6,600 nt of DNA, taken from contig WFOM01000083.1 in assembly GCA_015488075.1 (NCBI GenBank), positions 1-6,600 on the forward strand, in the 5' to 3' direction. How positions within the stretch are numbered: position 1 is the first letter of the stretch; each line of letters starts with the position of its first letter. Position numbers and translations under genes: made by a program. Of this stretch, positions 1 through 5,904 are shown piece by piece. The notes beneath the pieces were generated by a model. That model made no database searches. It was not told the origin of the DNA and saw only the letters and a program-made list of their open reading frames with translations. Source of the DNA: Helicobacteraceae bacterium. GTDB taxonomy: Bacteria; Campylobacterota; Campylobacteria; Campylobacterales; Sulfurimonadaceae.

Positions 1-66
1 TACTCACTACTCACTACTCACTACTCACTAACCTCAACCCTAAATCCTAAATCCTCAAACCTATTT
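1..66. repeat. Heptamer tandem repeat array, cut by the left window edge
   Basis: Four perfect copies of TACTCAC occupy 1-28. The period of seven then continues in register through degenerate units: TAACCTC, AACCCTA, AATCCTA, AATCCTC and AAACCTA, ending near 63-66. The first half and the second half have different unit sequences (TACTCAC against AATCCTA) but share the spacing. The array may extend left of the window. It cannot be coding over any length: the unit is not a multiple of three and the reverse strand (GTGAGTA units) meets TAG within a few codons. Heptameric intergenic repeats of this general kind (STRR sequences) are known from cyanobacteria; the function here is unknown. Confidence 0.85.
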
Positions 67-211
67 TATAATCTTATATAATATCAAAAATAACTATTTA
101 AAATAATTCTTTTCTTAAAACTTTTATTATCTTCACACTATAAAAAAAAATTAAAAAATTTTCCCTTTTTAAACTTAATTTTAACCTTCATTAGATAATA
201 TCATAGCAGTA
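67..211. other. AT-rich intergenic stretch with no gene
   Basis: This is very AT-rich, with A and T homopolymer runs (142-150, 153-158, 175-180 area) and stop codons in all frames on both strands, so I see no gene. It holds two perfect TATAAT hexamers on the + strand (67-72 and 77-82) and a GATAAT (194-199), but none has a convincing -35 element at the right distance. In DNA of this composition such hexamers are expected by chance. The A/T runs could act as UP-element-like or curved DNA upstream of the promoter at 257-283, which is inference only. Confidence 0.6.
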
Positions 212-258
212 AAAAGTATCCTTATGCGATTGCAAGGCAATTGTATAAGCTTACTTTT
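212..258 (+). other. Long imperfect inverted repeat, likely RNA stem-loop or operator
   Basis: The core arms are 221-233 and 237-249 around a three-base loop (AAG, 234-236). Eleven of the 13 positions are Watson-Crick pairs and two (226/244 and 228/242) are G-T, so all 13 pair in + strand RNA but would be A-C mismatches in the opposite strand's RNA. After a 2x2 mismatch (219-220 against 250-251) a second perfect arm follows, AAAAGTA (212-218) against TACTTTT (252-258). The outer right arm runs into the -35 box at 257-262. It could be a leader or terminator hairpin of a transcript entering from the left (T-rich DNA follows), or a binding site for a dimeric regulator of the downstream operon. 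Confidence 0.7.
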
Positions 259-283
259 GACATTTTAGATGGTTTGTTAAAAT
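257..283 (+). promoter_or_regulatory. Candidate sigma-70-type promoter of the B-C-A operon
   Basis: A perfect TTGACA lies at 257-262 and TAAAAT (five of six matches to TATAAT) at 278-283. The TG of an extended -10 (TGT, 275-277) sits directly upstream, and the spacer is 15 bases, slightly short but tolerable with an extended -10. Transcription would start near 290, giving a leader of about 30 bases before the first start codon. It is the best match to a promoter upstream of the operon. No FNR-type or other recognised operator was found. The inverted repeat at 212-258 abuts the -35 box and is the obvious candidate for control. Confidence 0.55.
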
Positions 284-293
284 TCAAAACTTG

Positions 294-312
294 CCTTTTT
301 GGCTAAAAGGAG
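294..312 (+). promoter_or_regulatory. Shine-Dalgarno site of the first gene, partly inside a small hairpin
   Basis: The ribosome binding site AGGAG (308-312) lies seven bases before the ATG at 320 and fixes that start. CCTTTT (294-299) is the exact complement of AAAAGG (305-310), with a five-base loop, so most of the site could be paired in the mRNA. The stem is only six pairs, four of them A-U, so any effect on translation would be modest. Confidence 0.55.
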
Positions 313-319
313 AAAATAG

Positions 320-958
320 ATGCAATTAGGTTTCCTGGTTGATTTACATCTTTGTATGGGATGTAAAGGATGCGAAATCGCATGTAAAGTGGAAAATGAA
401 GTTCCGCTTAGCACATGGAGGCTTCGTGTAAAATATGTTGATGTGGGAACATTCCCAAATACAAAAAGAACATTTACACCTCTTAGATGTAACCACTGTG
501 CAAATGCTCCGTGTGAGAGAATTTGTCCGGTTTCTGCATTACACTATATAGAAAACGGTATAGTAAATATAGACAAAGAAAGATGTATAGGTTGTGCAGG
601 TTGTGTTATGGCTTGTCCTTACGGAGCTATATATATAGATCCTGAAACTCAAACAGCAGACAAGTGTACATACTGTGCACACAGAATCGCTTCATCTTTG
701 ATGCCGGCTTGTGTTGTTGCATGTCCTGTTGAAGCAAATATATTTGGTGACTTGGATGATCCTACTTCAAATATATCCAAATATATCCAGAAAAATCAAA
801 GCAATGTTCAGGTTAGAAAACCTGAAAAAGGAACTGATCCTCACCACTTCTATGTAAACGGTGGAAATGCCAACCTAAATCCACTCGCTTCAAGAAGAGA
901 AGAAGGATACAACCTATTTAACAACATTACACATCTTCCACTAGGAGGGCATCACTAA
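320..958 (+). CDS. Four-cluster [4Fe-4S] electron-transfer subunit (PsrB/TtrB/PhsB type)
   Basis: This is the electron-relay (B) subunit of a CISM-type molybdoenzyme, passing electrons between the catalytic subunit and the membrane anchor. Sixteen cysteines fall into the four groups expected for four [4Fe-4S] clusters: C12/15/18/22, C57/60/65/69, C89/92/95/99 and C116/119/131/135. The third group is a classic ferredoxin motif ending in CP, and the long CxxC-x11-C-x3-CP spacing of the last group is typical of the DMSO-reductase B-subunit family. The GDLDDPTS segment (143-150) after the last cluster is also typical. Length (212 residues) is normal to slightly long; residues past 150 are a variable tail ending Gly-Gly-His-His. 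There is no signal peptide, so export would be by hitch-hiking on the Tat signal of the A subunit. The start is supported by AGGAG seven bases upstream. The stop codon shares one base with the next start, implying coupled translation. Confidence 0.95.
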   Translation: MQLGFLVDLHLCMGCKGCEIACKVENEVPLSTWRLRVKYVDVGTFPNTKRTFTPLRCNHCANAPCERICPVSALHYIENGIVNIDKERCIGCAGCVMACPYGAIYIDPETQTADKCTYCAHRIASSLMPACVVACPVEANIFGDLDDPTSNISKYIQKNQSNVQVRKPEKGTDPHHFYVNGGNANLNPLASRREEGYNLFNNITHLPLGGHH

Positions 959-1860
959 TGGTACACGAATCTTTAGCAGCTACAAATGCTGTAGTAACAC
1001 TGGATGTAGCACTCCCTGATGTATTTTGGGGTTGGTTTGTTACAATGAATATGTGGGCAAAAAGTGTTGGAACAGGTTTAATCTTTATGCTGTTCTTATT
1101 GTTAAGAAAAAGACCAAACGAAGTTGATGACGGATTAAGAGCAAAACTAACGATAGTTTCATTTATATTTATGAATGTATTCTTGCTGTTTACTTTGGCT
1201 GACTTGCATCAACCGGCAAGATTTTTAAATATTTTCTTCCATCCGCATTGGACTTCTGCCATAACTGTAGGTGCATGGATGGCGACATTGTTTGTAGGTA
1301 TAGAGTTTTTGATGATAATCTTTGCTTTGAAGAAAAATTCAGAAGCTTTTGACAAACTGTTGTTCTGGAACACTATACTTGCAATACCTGTAACACTTTA
1401 TACTGCAGGTATCATGGCAGAATCAACTGCAAGAGAGTTATGGCAAATGCCTACAGAGTCTGCTCAAATGGTTCTTGCAGCTACTTTGACAGGTTCAGCA
1501 GCTATACTTCTTCTTGGTGGAAGCAAACTTTCAGAAGAAAGTCAAAACTTTTTTGGAAGTATCCTGGGTCTTAGTGCTTTAATGGCATTTATACTTTATA
1601 TGTCAGAGTATATATTCGGTGGTATGAAATCAGAAGATGCAATGGTTATACTTGGATATATAAAAGGTCATGGAGAATACTCTACAATGTTCTGGGTAGG
1701 TCAATGGGTTGCATATATCATCCCTATGATACTTGTAGCATTTTACAGAGTCAGCAAATCTCCGGCAATATTAAGCCTTGCATCATTACTTGCAATCGCA
1801 GGTTTATGGGTAGTAAAACATGTATGGCTTGTTATACCACAATTATTACCACTTAGTTAG
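958..1860 (+). CDS. NrfD/PsrC-family membrane anchor subunit
   Basis: This is the integral membrane (C) subunit that docks the Fe-S subunit and exchanges electrons with the quinone pool. The 300 residues contain about eight hydrophobic segments (roughly 24-49, 64-83, 99-123, 133-155, 169-187, 199-219, 241-263 and 268-293), as in the NrfD family. The segment D82-L-H-Q-P-x-R88-F followed by an S-A-x-x-x-G-A-W stretch (100-107) matches the conserved loop of NrfD/PsrC proteins that begins DLxxPxRF. No haem-binding motif is seen, so it is the NrfD type, not a cytochrome b anchor. The ATG overlaps the previous stop (TAATG), with AGGAGG at 943-948, nine bases upstream. The next gene starts 11 bases after its stop. 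The order B-C-A follows that of tetrathionate reductase operons. Which quinone it uses and the direction of electron flow cannot be read from the sequence. Confidence 0.93.
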   Translation: MVHESLAATNAVVTLDVALPDVFWGWFVTMNMWAKSVGTGLIFMLFLLLRKRPNEVDDGLRAKLTIVSFIFMNVFLLFTLADLHQPARFLNIFFHPHWTSAITVGAWMATLFVGIEFLMIIFALKKNSEAFDKLLFWNTILAIPVTLYTAGIMAESTARELWQMPTESAQMVLAATLTGSAAILLLGGSKLSEESQNFFGSILGLSALMAFILYMSEYIFGGMKSEDAMVILGYIKGHGEYSTMFWVGQWVAYIIPMILVAFYRVSKSPAILSLASLLAIAGLWVVKHVWLVIPQLLPLS

Positions 1861-1871
1861 GAGAGTAGAGG

Positions 1872-4800
1872 ATGTATAATCAAAGTAGAAGAACATTTTT
1901 AAAAGGTGCGGCATTTACTGTTGCAGGTGCTGCGATAGCAAAAGGTGTATTTGAGACTACGGCTGCAGCAGAGTCTGTTGAAAGCTCAAAATTCACAAAC
2001 ACACCAAAAGAGATAAACTTTTATCCGCCTGTTGAAGAGTGGGATCATTTCCAGGAACTTGACGGTGACGACTGGAAAAGAGGCGGTATAGACAGACACG
2101 GTGTAAAATCTGCTTCGAATCCTGACGGTATAGAAGTAAACGACTATATAATCGTTCCAACAGTTTGTTCAAACTGTGAAGCAGGTTGTGGTCTTACAGC
2201 ATGGGTTAGAACAAATGATTATAAAAACGGTAAACTTACTGTTAAAAAATATATGGGTAACCCAATCCATACTGGAAGTAGAGGTAGAAACTGTGCCAAA
2301 GGTTATGCCGTAACTTCTCAAATGTATGATCCAGACAGAATCCCTTTCCCTATAAAAAGAGCTCCGGGTTCAAAAAGAGGTGAAGGTAAATGGGTTAGAG
2401 TAACATGGGATGAAGCTATGAAAGAAATCGGTAAGAAAATCCATGATACTCTTGCTAAAGGCGATGAATACTCTAAAAAACAGATCATTTATCATGTTGG
2501 TAGACCAAACGAAAACGGTTTTGGTCCAAGAGTTCCACAATCTATGGGAATTGACGGTTACGACTCTCATACAAACATCTGTTCTGCAGGTGCAAGAGAG
2601 GGAACTATACAGTGGGCAAACGATGACAGAAACTCACCTGACTGGGCAAATGCAAACTTGATTTTCTTGCAGTCATCGCATGCTGCAGATGCAGGGCACT
2701 ACTTCCAACAATCAGCAGGATATATAGCTGATGCAAGAAGAAGAGGTGCAAAAATGGTCGTTATAGACCCTAGGCTTTCTAACTCAGCAGGTCTTGCTGA
2801 CCTTTGGATACCTGCATGGCCTGGAACTGAAGCGGCACTTTATCTTTACCTTGTTAACAGAATAGTTCATGAAAAAGGTAAAAACGGAGAAGACCTGATC
2901 AACCACGGCTTTGTTAAAAACTGGGTTAACTGGGACAGACTAATGGCTAACAAAGGCTATCTTAAAAAGATGGTTGAGTATGGTTACATCTCTAAAATGC
3001 CAAAAGATGAAAGCTATGAGTCATTTGTAGAACTACTAAAAGAACTTTATGCTCCATACACAAAAGAGTATGTTGTAAAAGAGTGTAGACTTGAAGGTAT
3101 GGAAGATAAACTTGATGAACTTTGGGATATGTTCATAGATGCAGGTGACAGAATAGCAACTTATCTATGGAGAGCCGGACCGATAGGCCACAGAGGTGGA
3201 TGGATGAACACAAGAGCAGGTTTCTTGCCACTTGCACTTAGAGGTGCTCTAAGAGGTGATGTTGGAGGAACAACTTTCCACCACTGGCATGAGATCTCTG
3301 TTGCAGGTAAAGGTGACAAAGCTACCGTTGCAGGTGTTCACCCTGAAAAAACCGATGCATGGAACGAATACTGCTGGCCACCTGAATACCCTATATCAAC
3401 TTATGAGTTAGGTTTTATGCTTCCACAAATCCTAATGGATGACGAGTGGAGAGAAAAATGGGAGAAAAAAGGGCTTAAAATACCTAAATCTCTTGCCGTA
3501 TGGGTTCCAAGAATGCACAACCCTCTATGGATAAACCCGGATGGTTTTAGATGGATAGAAGCTCTAAAAAGAGAAGACAAATTTGAACTTACTTTCAACC
3601 TTTCTCCAACATGGAGTGAAACAAACTGGTATTGTGACTATGTATTGCCTGTTGGACTTGCAGGTGAGAGAAACGACCAACAATCAACTCCATCTAAACC
3701 TGAACAAAGAATAGAGTTCAGACAAGCTGTTCTTAGAGTTGCAGCTGAGAAAATGGGATGGAAGCCAAAAAGAGTTGAAAGAGCTACACTTGAAGCTCAT
3801 ATGAAATTTGGTCTTGGTGAAGTTTGGGAAGAAAGTGAATTCTGGCCAAACCTTATGGTAGAGTATGTTGACCCTGACGGAAGTTTGGGTATAAGAAAAT
3901 ACTGGGCAAGTAAAAAAGACCCAAGCAGAGCCGTTAGTGTTCCAGAGTATTTTGATGCGGCACTAAGCCTTATACCAAAACTTAACGAAACAGCAAAAAA
4001 ACTTTATCCAAATGAAGAGTATCCTGTATATGCATACATAAGAGACCATGGTGCATGGACAGAAAAAACAAATGTTTACAAACCTCAAGAAGAAGAGCTT
4101 GAGTTTGACGGAACATACTACCATGCTCACGGACACAAATACCACAAATCTGAAGTAAGAAAAGATGCATTTGGTGCTCTTTGGGTAAAAGACGGTGAGC
4201 TTGAAAAATCTATAGGTGTTGAGATAGATGGAAAACTGTATCAAGGTTTCCATACATTAAGCAAAAAACTTGAATTCTTCTCAGAATGGCTTGCTGAAGA
4301 GTGGAAATGGCCTGAGTATGCAGTTCCTGTATATCCAAGAAATGAGCAAGAGCATGAAAAAATGATACACTTGGTATCACAAGTTCACCATACTCATATG
4401 AAAAAAGAAAATGAGTTTGCTCTAAACACTATATACAGATTGCCATACAACATCCATACAAGAAGTGTTAACTCTAAACACCTTATGGAGATTTCACAAA
4501 ACCACAACCCTGTATGGATTTATACCGAAGATGCTAAAAGACTAGGTATAAAAAGAGGCGATGCTATAAAAGTTAGAATCGTTGATACACTAACAGGTAT
4601 AGAAAGCGGTTACTTTATAGCTATGGCAGTTCCGACTGAAGCTACAAGACCTGGTGTTCTTGCTTGTTCACACCACGCAGGTAGATGGAAACTTAAAAAC
4701 TATGTTGATATACCTGGATTTGATCACAAACTTGGTGTTATGGGTGTAGGTGCTCCACTTTATGAGATGACAAATGACGGTAAAGTGGGAACAATGAAAC

Positions 4801-5174
4801 CAAAAGAAGGTATAGAAAAAAGATATGCCGGTAAAAATCTATGGCAGTTTAAAGAATACAACAAAGACCTTGACAACATTTGGTGGGACGGTCTAAGCGG
4901 TTCTTGGCAAAATGCCGTAGCTCCTGTTCACCCGGATCCGATAGCAGGTAACCATGCATGGCATCAAAAAGTTATAATCGAAAAAGCAGGTGCAAACGAA
5001 AAAATAGGTGATATCTATGTAAACTATGAAAACAACTACAAAGTTTACAAAGCTTGGAGAGACAAACTTACAAGACCTCTTGAGCCAGGTGATAAATGGA
5101 GAAGACCATATCACATAAAAAGGCCTGTAAAACCAAGTCAAAAAGCTTACAAAGTTGAAATAAAAGATGCCTAA
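1872..5174 (+). CDS. Tat-exported molybdopterin oxidoreductase catalytic subunit, substrate unassigned
   Basis: This is the catalytic (A) subunit of the DMSO-reductase superfamily, binding Mo- or W-bisPGD and one [4Fe-4S] cluster. The N-terminus carries a textbook Tat signal (S5-R-R-T-F-L-K11, hydrophobic 13-27, possible cleavage after A33), so the enzyme should act in the periplasm. Cluster ligands are C99, C102, C106 and C141. The residue in the metal-ligand position is C237 in a HTNICSAG segment, which groups it with the Cys-ligated polysulfide, thiosulfate, tetrathionate and arsenate reductases rather than Asp-ligated nitrate enzymes. A VIDPRLSNSAGLADLW stretch (297-312) belongs to the cofactor-binding core, and residues from about 832 to 935 form the C-terminal dinucleotide-binding domain. 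At 1100 residues it exceeds PsrA/PhsA (about 760), ArrA (about 850) and TtrA (about 1020). The excess lies partly in 625-830 and in the tail after 980. AGGAG at 1859-1863 supports the start. Family assignment is secure; the substrate is not. Confidence 0.93.
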   Translation: MYNQSRRTFLKGAAFTVAGAAIAKGVFETTAAAESVESSKFTNTPKEINFYPPVEEWDHFQELDGDDWKRGGIDRHGVKSASNPDGIEVNDYIIVPTVCSNCEAGCGLTAWVRTNDYKNGKLTVKKYMGNPIHTGSRGRNCAKGYAVTSQMYDPDRIPFPIKRAPGSKRGEGKWVRVTWDEAMKEIGKKIHDTLAKGDEYSKKQIIYHVGRPNENGFGPRVPQSMGIDGYDSHTNICSAGAREGTIQWANDDRNSPDWANANLIFLQSSHAADAGHYFQQSAGYIADARRRGAKMVVIDPRLSNSAGLADLWIPAWPGTEAALYLYLVNRIVHEKGKNGEDLINHGFVKNWVNWDRLMANKGYLKKMVEYGYISKMPKDESYESFVELLKELYAPYTKEYVVKECRLEGMEDKLDELWDMFIDAGDRIATYLWRAGPIGHRGGWMNTRAGFLPLALRGALRGDVGGTTFHHWHEISVAGKGDKATVAGVHPEKTDAWNEYCWPPEYPISTYELGFMLPQILMDDEWREKWEKKGLKIPKSLAVWVPRMHNPLWINPDGFRWIEALKREDKFELTFNLSPTWSETNWYCDYVLPVGLAGERNDQQSTPSKPEQRIEFRQAVLRVAAEKMGWKPKRVERATLEAHMKFGLGEVWEESEFWPNLMVEYVDPDGSLGIRKYWASKKDPSRAVSVPEYFDAALSLIPKLNETAKKLYPNEEYPVYAYIRDHGAWTEKTNVYKPQEEELEFDGTYYHAHGHKYHKSEVRKDAFGALWVKDGELEKSIGVEIDGKLYQGFHTLSKKLEFFSEWLAEEWKWPEYAVPVYPRNEQEHEKMIHLVSQVHHTHMKKENEFALNTIYRLPYNIHTRSVNSKHLMEISQNHNPVWIYTEDAKRLGIKRGDAIKVRIVDTLTGIESGYFIAMAVPTEATRPGVLACSHHAGRWKLKNYVDIPGFDHKLGVMGVGAPLYEMTNDGKVGTMKPKEGIEKRYAGKNLWQFKEYNKDLDNIWWDGLSGSWQNAVAPVHPDPIAGNHAWHQKVIIEKAGANEKIGDIYVNYENNYKVYKAWRDKLTRPLEPGDKWRRPYHIKRPVKPSQKAYKVEIKDA

Positions 5175-5180
5175 ATCTTA

Positions 5181-5213
5181 ATATTAAAGCCCTTGTAAGC
5201 TGGGCTTTAATAT
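5181..5213. terminator. Intercistronic stem-loop, possible weak terminator or mRNA end
   Basis: A perfect 12-bp inverted repeat (ATATTAAAGCCC at 5181-5192, its complement at 5202-5213) encloses a nine-base loop. It starts seven bases after the stop of the molybdoenzyme gene. No T run follows on either strand, so it is not a standard intrinsic terminator. It could attenuate read-through into the chaperone gene, protect the 3' end of the upstream mRNA, or mark a processing site. Its place is the natural boundary between the B-C-A genes and the chaperone-ferredoxin pair. Confidence 0.5.
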
Positions 5214-5253
5214 ACTTCCAGTTATAAAAAACTTCCAAAAGGTTAATCCTAAA

Positions 5254-5904
5254 ATGAATGAAAATTTAAAACAGCATCAACTTTCAAGAATAAATCTTTA
5301 TGCACTAATCTCTAGACTTATAATGCAAGAGGTGGATGAAGGGTTATTAAAATCGATAGAAGAGGATGAAAATATACTTGCTTTTTTCCCTACATACGAA
5401 AAATGGGAGAAAAGAAAAAAATTTTCAAGAAAAGATTTGATAGAACAACAACTCAATGTTGATTTTGCTAACCTTTTTTTGCTACACCTTATACCTTATG
5501 CATCATTTTACAAAAGAGAAGACCAGATGATGGAAACAGGTGGTGACAATCCTGTTATGCAGTTTTTTAACGAATATGACTATAGGGTTGAACTAGACAA
5601 AGCAAGAGCCATGAGTGCAGATCATCTTGGAATAGAGCTTGAGTTTATGTTCAAGCTGTGTGAAGCTGAAATGAATGCACTGCAAGAGGGTGATGTTGAA
5701 GCTTCAAGTGAAATAGCAAAAGTTGAGTATGACTTCATGAGAAACCATGTGGTTGACTGGGCTCCTCTTTATCTTATAAATGTTAAAAGCGAAGCTGGAA
5801 CCGCATTTTATTTTGATCTGGCTGATTTGGCACTCGAATTTATCTTGAGTGATTTTGAGTATCTGAGTGAATTAAAAAAGAACGGGTTTAAATACGAAGA
5901 ATGA
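5254..5904 (+). CDS. TorD/DmsD-family molybdoenzyme maturation chaperone
   Basis: This is a cytoplasmic chaperone that binds the Tat signal or apo-form of a molybdoenzyme and holds it until cofactor insertion and export. The 216-residue protein is almost entirely helical, of the usual family length, and has no signal peptide or membrane segment. Family hallmarks are the L-I-P-Y-A-S-F-Y segment (79-86), a METGGDNPVMQFF stretch (93-105), the DHLGIELEFM motif (123-132, the D-H-x-x-x-E-x-E-F signature) and a late N-H-x-x-D-W-A-P segment (164-171). The start is backed by AAAAGG at 5237-5242, 11 bases upstream; a second ATG at 5258 is out of frame. It could serve the 1100-residue enzyme just upstream. 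The ETGG-NPV and downstream wording, and the ferredoxin partner, also resemble chaperones I recall from formate dehydrogenase loci of Campylobacterota, so the client may lie beyond the window. Confidence 0.88.
   Translation: MNENLKQHQLSRINLYALISRLIMQEVDEGLLKSIEEDENILAFFPTYEKWEKRKKFSRKDLIEQQLNVDFANLFLLHLIPYASFYKREDQMMETGGDNPVMQFFNEYDYRVELDKARAMSADHLGIELEFMFKLCEAEMNALQEGDVEASSEIAKVEYDFMRNHVVDWAPLYLINVKSEAGTAFYFDLADLALEFILSDFEYLSELKKNGFKYEE

Noticed and set aside
1..66. CRISPR array
   Set aside because: The repeat unit is seven bases with no spacers, so it is a simple tandem repeat.
67..82. Two perfect TATAAT hexamers as promoters
   Set aside because: No -35-like element lies 15-18 bases upstream of either, and they are more than 230 bases from the first gene in DNA where such hexamers arise by chance.
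272..290. Imperfect dyad GTTTG...CAAAAC over the -10 box, considered as an operator
   Set aside because: The arms pair only with a bulge and match no regulator consensus I know, including FNR (TTGAT-N4-ATCAA).
2370..2661. Open frames on both strands inside the molybdoenzyme gene (2370-2570 minus, 2443-2661 plus)
   Set aside because: They lie wholly within a well-supported coding frame, and their translations show no domain or motif. They are shadows.
3963..4253. Minus-strand open frames inside the molybdoenzyme gene, with Phe/Cys-rich translations
   Set aside because: The composition is what the complement of Lys/Glu-rich codons gives, no ribosome binding site is seen, and the + strand frame is clearly coding.
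1872..5174. Identity as cytoplasmic sulfite dehydrogenase SoeA or as nitrate reductase NarG
   Set aside because: The perfect Tat signal puts the enzyme in the periplasm, against SoeA. NarG-type enzymes use an Asp Mo ligand, whereas the ligand position here is Cys237.
5214..5237. Direct repeat ACTTCCA (5214-5220 and 5231-5237) flanking a TATAAA (5223-5228), considered as a promoter or operator for the chaperone gene
   Set aside because: Two 7-base copies in a short gap are weak evidence, and there is no -35 element for the TATAAA. Not strong enough to list as a feature.
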